Shown: positions 8,973 through 16,220 of the stretch, piece after piece
Position numbering within the stretch: the stretch's first letter is position 1
Layout of the letters: each line of letters begins with the position of its first letter
From: Pollutimonas sp036675955
Lineage (GTDB): Bacteria > Pseudomonadota > Gammaproteobacteria > Burkholderiales > Burkholderiaceae_B
Direction: 5' to 3'
DNA: 51,778 bases
Assembly: GCA_036675955.1 (NCBI GenBank)
Contig: JAKFDW010000175.1
Location: 1 to 51,778 of the forward strand
The notes under the pieces: generated by a model
Told to the model about the DNA's origin: nothing
Database searches by the model: none
What the model saw: only the letters and a program-made list of their open reading frames with translations
Program-made: the position numbers and the translations under genes

Positions 8973-10025
8973 TCAAGGAATGATTTTATGGGCGCGGTAA
9001 AAGTCAAAGCTGTCCCGCCACATCAGCTTGGTGTCGACACTCTCGGTGAATCCGTACGCCCTGATTTTGTCCATCGAGGAAGCCACATCCCACTCCGGGG
9101 AAAAGACATAGTCCCCATAAGCCCATTGGGCAATCGTAGCCAAATCGGACGGACACAGGCGGCGATCGGCGACCATGCGGCGCCACATGCCGGTATTACC
9201 TTCTGGAAAAAGCGAAAGCGACTCGGACCCGGAAGCAGGCTCGCCGCATTCCATGCCGAAATAATCGGCGATGGCCGGCCACAATGTGCTCCACCGTTCC
9301 GGATCTCCGTTCACGACATTGAATGCTTGGTTGGCGCAGGCCGGATCGGACATCATCCATTCAATGGACCGCGCAAGCATCGGCAGCCAGGTGAACTGCG
9401 TTTTAGCGTCAAATGCACTCCGCGTTCCCGGAAACCGAAGTGGAAGGCCCAATTCCTTGAGGATCGAGGCATAGACGGCAACCAGAAGCGTGATGCTGCG
9501 CGGTTCATCAAGGACCAGATCGCAGAATGTATGAGGACGTGAAATGCTCCAATCCCATGCCTGCCCGCTCTGTTGCCTGACCAGGAAGTCTTGCTGCGCA
9601 TAGTAGAAAACCGGCCGCTGGGCGCGCGGTGCATCCTCGCGATAAGGAACTGGGCCCGGTCCGGCATTGTGCCCGTAGTACTTAGTTCCATGTACCAGGT
9701 GGACATGACGCAGTTCCGGCCGGTCCTTGAGCGCCGCCAACAAGTTGGACAGCATCTGCAGATTGATGTCGACCGACTCCAGTTCTCCGCCGGCATGATC
9801 ATAGCGGGCTGCATACACAAGGTGCGTTACCTTGTGCTCCCGCAGCTTCTTGCGGCAGTCTTCGGCATCGAGCAGATTGATCGCAAGCATCGGGAAGGGC
9901 TCGCCCGGCCTTGCTCGACGGGATAGTCCGACAGGGTTCCAGCCAGTAGTGCGCATTAAATGGCGCGCAACCGAAGCACCGATCTGGCCCGTTGCCCCCG
10001 CAATCAAAACAAGATTCTGAGCCAT
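8973..10025 (-). CDS. PRISE-type short-chain reductase (progesterone 5-beta-reductase / iridoid-synthase-like)
   Basis: 350 residues. The Rossmann motif GATGQIG is at 10-16. The catalytic signature of the PRISE group is clear: HGTKYYGHNAGPGP with Lys115 and VFYYAQQDFL with Tyr141/142, in place of the usual SDR YxxxK. Further PRISE landmarks include WSISRPHTFCD, LPLRFPGTRSAFDAKTQ and NQAFNVVNGDPERW. Plant members reduce activated C=C bonds of enones, or cyclise 8-oxogeranial, with NADPH. Here it is probably an NADPH-dependent enone or enal reductase acting on a pathway intermediate. It sits between two EthD-like genes (9 bases after one, 15 before the other), so the three proteins are likely to work together. 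Substrate unknown. Confidence 0.8.
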   Translation of the reverse strand: MAQNLVLIAGATGQIGASVARHLMRTTGWNPVGLSRRARPGEPFPMLAINLLDAEDCRKKLREHKVTHLVYAARYDHAGGELESVDINLQMLSNLLAALKDRPELRHVHLVHGTKYYGHNAGPGPVPYREDAPRAQRPVFYYAQQDFLVRQQSGQAWDWSISRPHTFCDLVLDEPRSITLLVAVYASILKELGLPLRFPGTRSAFDAKTQFTWLPMLARSIEWMMSDPACANQAFNVVNGDPERWSTLWPAIADYFGMECGEPASGSESLSLFPEGNTGMWRRMVADRRLCPSDLATIAQWAYGDYVFSPEWDVASSMDKIRAYGFTESVDTKLMWRDSFDFYRAHKIIP

Positions 10026-10034
10026 CGAAAGTCG

Positions 10035-10532
10035 CTATAGTGTAAAGGGTTTATAGGTCGCCACCCTGGCGCCACTCGCCAGGGCCGCATCCGCGCTTGA
10101 AGGCACGACAGCAATGCCGCGGTACGCGGTGGACCGATCCAGGCCGACGGATCTCAACCAGGTAAAGCCGATATCAGCCAGCACCAGATCAGGAGTTTCC
10201 CGATCGACCAACCAGAGGACATGATCCGCTGGAACCTCCGGCGGCTCAACCATGCCTTCGAAAAGGTTGCGGCGATAAAATGCCCTGTCGATCAGCGGCA
10301 GCCACTCGCCCATTCCCCGGATCTTTTGATAATAGGGGTCATCAAAGACCGCGATGGAGTCCACGGAATACATGGCCAGGGAAGGCGGATGACCTTGACT
10401 GTCGGACTTGTATCGCCGTGCCGAATGGATGCCGTCTACCGTTTCCATGATGCGCAAATGTTCGACGTACCATTCATCCCACTCCGCTTCCCGGCTATGA
10501 TCGAGGAGTCCGCTCTGGCTCATAAAAATCAT
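10035..10532 (-). CDS. Small EthD-like protein
   Basis: 165 residues from the ATG at 10532, which has GCAGGGGCATTCA in front of it. Longer in-frame starts at 10550 and 10562 exist but lack a good ribosome-binding site. The N-terminal half resembles the protein at 8286-8957: MIFMSQSGLLDHSREAEWDEWYVEHLRIMETVDGIHSARRY, that is, the (D/E)WYxxHL...G...RRY pattern of EthD-like alpha-beta barrels. The C-terminal part (HVLWLVDRETPDLVLADIGFTWLRSVG) is unassigned. It lies 49 bases after the Bug receptor and 9 before the PRISE gene. It could be a cofactor-free isomerase or a scaffold; no catalytic residue can be named. Confidence 0.55.
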   Translation of the reverse strand: MIFMSQSGLLDHSREAEWDEWYVEHLRIMETVDGIHSARRYKSDSQGHPPSLAMYSVDSIAVFDDPYYQKIRGMGEWLPLIDRAFYRRNLFEGMVEPPEVPADHVLWLVDRETPDLVLADIGFTWLRSVGLDRSTAYRGIAVVPSSADAALASGARVATYKPFTL

Positions 10533-10581
10533 TGAATGCCCCTGCACCATAGAAAAAGTCATGAAACGCCGAGGGCGATAT

Positions 10582-11553
10582 TCAATCGATCTGCAGACCG
10601 GTCTGCTTGACGATAGGGCCCCACTTCTCGAGCTCGTCCTGTATCTGTTTCGAAAAGGCTTCGGGCTTGCCACCTACGGGCTCATAGCCAATGGCAAGCA
10701 GACGCTTGCGCATATCCGGATCGGCCAGCACGTCGTTGAAGGCTTTGTTCAAGCGGGCAATGACCTCGGGCGGCGTACCAGCGGGTGCGAGTACGCCATT
10801 CCACGACGTGACGTCATAGCCAGGCACGCCAGACTCCGAAATGGTGGGAATGTCGGGCAGGCTTTTCGAGCGATTCTTACTGGTCGTCGCAATGGCGCGC
10901 AGTTTTCCCGCCTCGATATTGGGCAGCAGCGTCGACGGTTCGCCGAACACCATGTCGACTTCTCCGCCAAGCAGAGCCAGCGCCGCTGGGCCGCCGCCCT
11001 TGTAAGGTACGTGCATCAACTGGACGTCCGCCATGTTGGTGAACAGCTCTCCCGCCAGATGGTTGATGGCTCCATTACCGCTGGACGCAAACCTCAACTT
11101 TCCCGGCGACGCCTTGGCCAATGCAATTAGATCCTTTACGTTGTGCGCCTGCACCGAGGCGTTGACGACCAATAGCTGCGGCACCGATGTCAGGAAAATC
11201 ACCGGGGCAAAGTCGCTCTGCTTGAACGGCATCTTCTTGTAAATGTGCGGATTGATTGAGTGCGTCCCGGAATAGGCAAAAACGATGGTGTAGCCATCGG
11301 GTTTCGCATCGGCGGCTGCGCGGGCGCCAATATTGCCGCCGGCTCCACCCTGATTGAAGATAATGACCGGTTGACCTAATTTCTCCGAGACCTTTTCACT
11401 GAACAAACGGGCCACCACGTCGGCGCCCCCGCCCACTGGCCAGGGAACGATCCACTTGATGGGCCGGTCGGGATAGCTCTGAGCCGTTGCGGCAGGGGCG
11501 ATCACGGCGGCGGCCAGAAGCAGCAGTAAATTCTTCCAGATTTTTTTCATCAT
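10582..11553 (-). CDS. Bug/TctC-family tripartite tricarboxylate transporter receptor
   Basis: 323 residues. A Sec signal peptide (about 1-24, LLLLLAAAVIAPAATA) precedes QSYPDRPIKWIVPWPVGGGADVVAR. The Bug hallmarks are all present: PDRPI near the mature N-terminus, GG.AD..AR, GAGGNIGA, PDGYT, LMHVPYKGGGPA and PAGTPPEVIARLN. AAGGAG lies just before the start. Bug proteins are periplasmic receptors that present carboxylates or related compounds to TctAB membrane proteins or signal through contact. No tctA or tctB is in the window. Its place inside the catabolic unit suggests it binds the substrate of the PRISE/flavoprotein pathway. Confidence 0.95.
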   Translation of the reverse strand: MMKKIWKNLLLLLAAAVIAPAATAQSYPDRPIKWIVPWPVGGGADVVARLFSEKVSEKLGQPVIIFNQGGAGGNIGARAAADAKPDGYTIVFAYSGTHSINPHIYKKMPFKQSDFAPVIFLTSVPQLLVVNASVQAHNVKDLIALAKASPGKLRFASSGNGAINHLAGELFTNMADVQLMHVPYKGGGPAALALLGGEVDMVFGEPSTLLPNIEAGKLRAIATTSKNRSKSLPDIPTISESGVPGYDVTSWNGVLAPAGTPPEVIARLNKAFNDVLADPDMRKRLLAIGYEPVGGKPEAFSKQIQDELEKWGPIVKQTGLQID

Positions 11554-11613
11554 ATGTCTCCTTCATGTATGTATATGCACAGGAACAAACGTCGAGCCGG
11601 GGCCACTACCCGG

Positions 11614-12351
11614 TTATGTGTATTGAATGGAACCGGAAAGGCTGCGCAAAAGGCGTCCGCTGTCCGCAATGGCCGGGTCAATATGCATCAGGTCGTAGGC
11701 TTGCCATGCGGAAGCCTGGACGGCGCTATAGACTGGCTTGCCCAGATCCTTTTCGAGCATATCGATGACTTCAAGAGCACGCAGCTGAGTGCAGGAAATG
11801 AACACGGCTTCGGAATCAGGTGTGATGGTCTCCTTGACCTTCTGATAGATTTCTTCGGGAAGAATCTTGGCGTGGTCGAACATGTCGAGCATGTCGAAGG
11901 TCGACAGCTTGCCGACCTCGATGCCATGCTGCTTCAGGAATTCCTTCAATCGGGCATTGGTCACATCGACATAAGGCGTGACGATATCGACTTTCTTATG
12001 ACCGCCGGCGTTCAACCCTGCCACCATGGCGCCTGCAGTGGTGACGGTGGGCGCACCCGTTATTTCCATCAGCTCTTTACATATCCGCGCGTTCCATTCG
12101 GGGCCTTCGAAAAAGCTGCCGCTCGTGCAGCCGTACACCACCACATCGGGTTCGATCATGGCTATTTCTTCTGCCGCCTTCTTGCTCGCGCTTTCCATGC
12201 TGCGCAGTTCGTCGGGCGTACCGTGTCGGCCGCCCGCGATCCGGGCGACGTGAACGGAAACACCCGCGGGCGCAATTTTCCAGAACTCCGTTTCCATCGT
12301 GGTATTGATGGAAGGGACAAGCAGACCTATTCTTCCTCGCCAACCGTACAT
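11614..12351 (-). CDS. Maleate isomerase-like (Asp/Glu racemase superfamily) protein, two-cysteine type
   Basis: 245 residues. The ATG at 12351 is preceded by AAAAGGAAAACTA; a longer in-frame start lies within the flavoprotein gene and is rejected. The N-terminal PSINTTMETEFW motif is typical of maleate cis-trans isomerases. Both catalytic cysteines are present: C75 in VVYGCTSGSF and C187 in VFISCTQLRAL. The family isomerises maleate to fumarate or acts on related 2-ene dicarboxylates. It follows the membrane-anchored flavoprotein by 56 bases and precedes the Bug gene by 60. It is the two-cysteine counterpart of the one-cysteine protein at 4892-5593. The real substrate may not be maleate. Confidence 0.85.
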   Translation of the reverse strand: MYGWRGRIGLLVPSINTTMETEFWKIAPAGVSVHVARIAGGRHGTPDELRSMESASKKAAEEIAMIEPDVVVYGCTSGSFFEGPEWNARICKELMEITGAPTVTTAGAMVAGLNAGGHKKVDIVTPYVDVTNARLKEFLKQHGIEVGKLSTFDMLDMFDHAKILPEEIYQKVKETITPDSEAVFISCTQLRALEVIDMLEKDLGKPVYSAVQASAWQAYDLMHIDPAIADSGRLLRSLSGSIQYT

Positions 12352-12407
12352 TAGTTTTCCTTTTAATAAGTGGATATGGGCGATTCGGCCCACAAAGCAG
12401 AACAACG

Positions 12408-14162
12408 CTATTCGGGCATCAGGAATTCCGTCACCAGCGTCACGAGCTCGGCAACGCCGAGCACGACGACGAACACGATGACCGCCAGCAGCAGCGCGAT
12501 AGGCGCCACATACCAGGACATCGAGTTCCACCCTAGCGCCATTGCGATGGCGGCCGTCGCCGCGCCGGCCATCAGTCCGATAGCCTTGCCATGGCGCACC
12601 ACCATATTGAGGATAGGGAAACGCGCTAGACCACGAACATGATCGTCCCGATTCGTATCGGTGTGGCTGGCCTGGCCGGCGTGTTTGGCGACGTTGGCAT
12701 CATTTGTCTCGTTCCCGGTATCCACCGACCCGCGATGCTCTACCGCGAACGGCTTGCCCTCCAAGCAGGCAATCCGTTCGGCGGCCAGCAAACCGAAACA
12801 TCCCGCTTTGATAAGGCCTCCGATGTAGGTAGAACCCTTTCCCCCTTCCAGCCCTCCCGTCGTCGCGCCTGCCGCAAAAAGCCCCGGGATCGGCTGCCGG
12901 CCTTTGTCCAGCACCTCTGCGTGCTCATTGATTTCGATGCCACCCATCGTGTAGGTAATGCCAAGGCAGATCGGGATCGCCATCAAGGGCAGAGTGCGAA
13001 TGGCATAGGGCTGGGTCTTGTCCGATCGGGGTATCTCCAGATTTTGAAGCGACCCCGCCTCCACGGCATGGTTGTAGTCGTCAAGTGTCTGAGCGAGGGT
13101 AGCAGGGGGCACATTCAATTTCTGTGCCAGCTCAGCCACCGAGTCGGCGCGCAAGATGGTTCCGCCTGCCCGTTCCAATAGTGGATTGGCGGGGATTCGA
13201 GCCGTCGTCCCGGGCCCATTCCAGATTGACGCGTCGAATACCGCGAAGAGCCTTTCGATGCAGGGCTGGGAGGCCAGCTCATTGGCCAGGCTCACACCGG
13301 TCCTGCCCTCATCCACGCAACGTCGACCCGAGCCATCGACCACAATCCCAGCCGTGGCAATGGCGTCGACCTCCGGGTACGGCCAAACCTGGTCGCTGTT
13401 TTTCGCGTCGCTGCACAGCAAGTGGCCGTAGAAGCGGTTGCAGTCCGTCAACGCCGCGCCGGCCGCTTGCGCCATCAGCAAACCGTCGCCGCGGCCCGTG
13501 CTCGCGCCGCGCTGAAACAACGCGTCGAAGCGAGGCGTAATGTACTTCTCAACCAATAGCCGGTTGGCCTGAAAACCACCATCAGCAAGTATGCAATATC
13601 TGGCGCGCCATTCATATGGCTGGTCCTCGCACATACCGTGCGCGCCCACGCAATGCCCATTCTCGATCAGAAGACCCTCTACGCGCGCCCTCAGTTGCAA
13701 CTTTCCGCCCATCTCGACGAGCGTGCTTGCCAGTTGGCACAACATCACATCCGGACCACGCTTCTTCCAGTCGACCCCGGCACGCAAGGCGCGCGGTGGA
13801 GACATGCACCAGCGATAGCCTTCTTGCGGATTGAAACGCATGAACTTCCCGCCCTGGTCCTGCAGCCACGCGATAAGCCGTGCACCGGTCTGCGCCAACG
13901 CCCGTGCAAGTTCAGGCTTGGCTTCGCCGCCAGTCAGCCGGGCTATGATGTCGACGAGTTCCTGCGTGGGTCGGCAAGGGTCATGGAAGCCGATATGCAG
14001 GATCCCGCCGGACTGCCTTGAATTGCAAGGGTAATCTTCCCCATCACCCTGCTCCAGCACCAGTGGGCGCAAACCGAGTTGCGCGGCACGGACGCCGGCC
14101 GTGAGTCCGGCCAAGCCTCCTCCGACGATGATCAAGTCCGCAAGGAAAAGGTCCTTATTCAT
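12408..14162 (-). CDS. FAD-dependent oxidoreductase with C-terminal two-helix membrane segment
   Basis: 584 residues from the ATG at 14162 (MNKDLFLADLIIVGGGLAGL). The FAD motif GGGLAG is at 14-19 and the C-terminal FAD_binding_2 signature PGLFAAGATTGGLEGG near residue 450. After a charged, low-complexity linker (around HTDTNRDDHVRG) come about 70 mostly hydrophobic residues: IGLMAGAATAAIAMALGW and YVAPIALLLAVIVFVVVLGV, consistent with two transmembrane helices, ending LVTEFLMPE. Typical family members stop before this. The enzyme is therefore probably membrane-attached and may pass electrons to the quinone pool; that is inference. It starts 13 bases after the upstream Bug gene and precedes the maleate-isomerase-like gene. 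Confidence 0.85.
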   Translation of the reverse strand: MNKDLFLADLIIVGGGLAGLTAGVRAAQLGLRPLVLEQGDGEDYPCNSRQSGGILHIGFHDPCRPTQELVDIIARLTGGEAKPELARALAQTGARLIAWLQDQGGKFMRFNPQEGYRWCMSPPRALRAGVDWKKRGPDVMLCQLASTLVEMGGKLQLRARVEGLLIENGHCVGAHGMCEDQPYEWRARYCILADGGFQANRLLVEKYITPRFDALFQRGASTGRGDGLLMAQAAGAALTDCNRFYGHLLCSDAKNSDQVWPYPEVDAIATAGIVVDGSGRRCVDEGRTGVSLANELASQPCIERLFAVFDASIWNGPGTTARIPANPLLERAGGTILRADSVAELAQKLNVPPATLAQTLDDYNHAVEAGSLQNLEIPRSDKTQPYAIRTLPLMAIPICLGITYTMGGIEINEHAEVLDKGRQPIPGLFAAGATTGGLEGGKGSTYIGGLIKAGCFGLLAAERIACLEGKPFAVEHRGSVDTGNETNDANVAKHAGQASHTDTNRDDHVRGLARFPILNMVVRHGKAIGLMAGAATAAIAMALGWNSMSWYVAPIALLLAVIVFVVVLGVAELVTLVTEFLMPE

Positions 14163-14175
14163 GTGGGTAGCGCCA

Positions 14176-15138
14176 TCACAATTGCAGATTCGACACCTTG
14201 GCCATCCGCTTGATGTTTTCCGCATCCCTTACCATGAAGTCCAGCCACTCTTTGGACGATCCGGGCATGGTCTCCATACCCTGGCTTTCGATGGATTCCT
14301 GAATTGCCGGATCTTGCAGGGCTTGCTGAGTGATGTCATTCAGCTTTCTAACGATATCCGCCGGCACGCTCTTCGGCCCCACAAAGCCGAACCAGCACAG
14401 GAAGTCAAAATCCTTATAGCCCAGCTCCTCGAAAGTAGGGATATCCGGAAGAATCTTTGACCGCTCGGAGCCACTGACTGCCAGCGCTCTGACCTTTCCT
14501 GCTCGCAGCATGTTCAATGCGGATGGCAGCGTCGGGAAATTTGCGTCCACTTGCCCTGCGGCCGTCGCCACAACACTTGGACCCGCCCCTTTGAAAGGGA
14601 CGTGAAGCAACTTTATCCCCGCCAATGTATTGAAGTATTCTCCGCAGAGTTGAGTCGTCCCGGCAACGCCATCCGACCCGTAACTGAGGCCACCTGCCTT
14701 TTCCCGGGCAAGCTTCACAAACTCGGCAACGTTACTGACCGGCAATGCATTGTTGACGAGCATCACCACAGGAGTCTTGGTCACTCCCGCTATGGGAGTG
14801 CAGACATTGAGAGGGTCGTAGCTGAAATCGGATTTCAGAATGGAGTGAATGAAGGCGCCACTCGCGTTCATCAAGATGGTGTAGCCGTCCGGCGCCGATC
14901 GTTCAACCTGACCCGCCGCCAGCGTGCCTGCCGCGCCGGGCTTGTTCTCCACCACAATAGGCTGTCCAAATGCACTGGACATCCTCGTCGAAACGATACG
15001 CGCCGTCACGTCGGTCCCGCCGCCCGGCGAGAATCCCACAATCACGGACAATGGGCGCGTTGGATAATTCTGCGCGAACAGAATCCTGGGGGCTGCTATC
15101 CCCGCAGTTGCCATGAGGAAGTGTCTACGCGTTATCAA
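14176..15138 (-). CDS. Bug/TctC-family receptor with a Tat-like signal peptide
   Basis: 320 residues from a TTG start at 15138, with AAGGAG six bases upstream. This gives MITRRHFLMATAGIAAPRILFAQ, a twin-arginine-type leader (TRRHFL) followed by NYPTRPLSVIVGFSPGGGTDVTAR. The next in-frame ATG would remove the arginines. Bug motifs continue: GAAGTLAA, PDGYTI, LLHVPFKGAGPS. The start lies inside the 3' end of the SDR gene (14-base overlap), implying translational coupling. It probably binds the pathway substrate in the periplasm. A second Bug gene (10582-11553) lies in the same block, so the cluster may handle two ligands, or one receptor may have a sensory role. Confidence 0.9.
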   Translation of the reverse strand: MITRRHFLMATAGIAAPRILFAQNYPTRPLSVIVGFSPGGGTDVTARIVSTRMSSAFGQPIVVENKPGAAGTLAAGQVERSAPDGYTILMNASGAFIHSILKSDFSYDPLNVCTPIAGVTKTPVVMLVNNALPVSNVAEFVKLAREKAGGLSYGSDGVAGTTQLCGEYFNTLAGIKLLHVPFKGAGPSVVATAAGQVDANFPTLPSALNMLRAGKVRALAVSGSERSKILPDIPTFEELGYKDFDFLCWFGFVGPKSVPADIVRKLNDITQQALQDPAIQESIESQGMETMPGSSKEWLDFMVRDAENIKRMAKVSNLQL

Positions 15139-15946
15139 TACCTTCTCCTTTATTGAAGTCTTCTTCAAGGCCCGCACGCACACGTGCCAAGCCGACGGAT
15201 ACCGCCCCGCCGTCCACGACGAGCTCGGTCGCATTGACGTAACTCGATTCCTCTGAGGCCAGGAACAACACGGCTTGTGCAACTTCGTCCGGCCTGGCTG
15301 GACGTCCTGCGGGCATGGCTCGTTCATTGGCATGGCGCCACCCCGGCGTCGAGGCCAACGTCATCAACGTCTCGGATACCTGCGCGGGATGGACCGAATT
15401 CACGCGGATGCCCCAGTCCAGAAGCTCAAGGGCGGCGCTTTTGGTGACACCACGCAAGCCCCATTTGCTGGCCGCATAGGCAACGCCAGGATGGCCAATC
15501 AAGCCCGAGGTGGAAGAGATGTTCACGATAGAGCCTCCGCCTGAATCGCGTATCAGCGGCGCCAATGCCTGGATGCCCAGTGTTGGACCTGTAAGGTTTA
15601 CGTCGATCACATGCTGCCACTCGCTCTGGGAAATCGCCGATACGCCCGTACGGCTCACGATGCCCGCGTTGTTGACCAGAACATGAAGCGCACCGATGTC
15701 CCGCTTGACCCGTTCCGCTAGCGCCGACCAGCTCGCCGCAGACGTCACATCGACTTCGGCGAACGTTGCCCGACCGCGGCGTTCGTGGATGGAGACGGCA
15801 ACGGCCTCGCCTCGATCTGGACACGTGTCGGCCACCACCACCGTGGCTCCTTCCATTGCGAACAACTGCGCCTGAACACTCCCAAGGCCACCCCCGGCGC
15901 CCGTAACCAGCACGGCCTTTCCTGCGAACCGGGTGTCATTGCGCAT
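15125..15946 (-). CDS. Short-chain dehydrogenase/reductase (SDR) family oxidoreductase
   Basis: 273 residues from the ATG at 15946 (AGGAG nine bases upstream). An in-frame start at 15991 would add 15 residues and is less likely. The classical SDR pattern is complete: TGAGGGLG near residue 15, NNAG, a Ser in NISSTSGL, YAASK, and PAQVSETLM after the active site. The C-terminal VNATELVVDGG element is typical of FabG-like enzymes. The reaction is NAD(P)-dependent oxidation of an alcohol or reduction of a ketone. It is the first gene of the long minus-strand unit, with 41-bp element copy 2 in its leader. Its 3' end overlaps the Bug gene. Confidence 0.9.
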   Translation of the reverse strand: MRNDTRFAGKAVLVTGAGGGLGSVQAQLFAMEGATVVVADTCPDRGEAVAVSIHERRGRATFAEVDVTSAASWSALAERVKRDIGALHVLVNNAGIVSRTGVSAISQSEWQHVIDVNLTGPTLGIQALAPLIRDSGGGSIVNISSTSGLIGHPGVAYAASKWGLRGVTKSAALELLDWGIRVNSVHPAQVSETLMTLASTPGWRHANERAMPAGRPARPDEVAQAVLFLASEESSYVNATELVVDGGAVSVGLARVRAGLEEDFNKGEGIDNA

Positions 15947-16074
15947 CAATGCTGTCTCCTGGTGGCTAATATCTTGGTCTGGAACGAGCACACTATCTTC
16001 GCTGAACGCCCTTCACTCGCAGCTGCCGCGTCTTCGAAGCATGATTGACAGCATCGAGCATCCGGACGGATATC

Positions 16075-16115
16075 GCAATTTGCATTTATCAAAGCAATCG
16101 TTTGTGATTCCTAAA
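16075..16115 (-). promoter_or_regulatory. 41-bp conserved upstream element, copy 2
   Basis: Ungapped match (34 of 41 by hand count) to 7293-7333, with identical ends GCAATTTG and TTTGTGATTCCTAAA. It lies 128 bases upstream of the SDR start at 15946, in front of the first gene of the catabolic block. Both copies read in the same orientation toward a minus-strand gene, which argues for a shared regulator site or promoter rather than coding conservation. Confidence 0.55.
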
Positions 16116-16140
16116 ACGACTTTTGCGCCATGCCAAATGC

Positions 16141-16170
16141 AAAAAAAAATCGCCGGCAAGCCGGCGATCT
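16141..16170 (-). terminator. Rho-independent terminator of the beta-oxidation operon
   Basis: Perfect 8-bp GC-rich stem ATCGCCGG / CCGGCGAT around a 4-base loop. On the minus strand it is followed by a long T-run (nine A on the plus strand). It lies about 50 bases after the last gene of the nine-gene minus-strand operon (stop at 16221) and insulates it from the SDR unit downstream. Confidence 0.88.
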
Positions 16171-16220
16171 TCTTGATGCAAGAACGGCGCAACACCCGCC
16201 GTCACAACGAAACACAGCTC

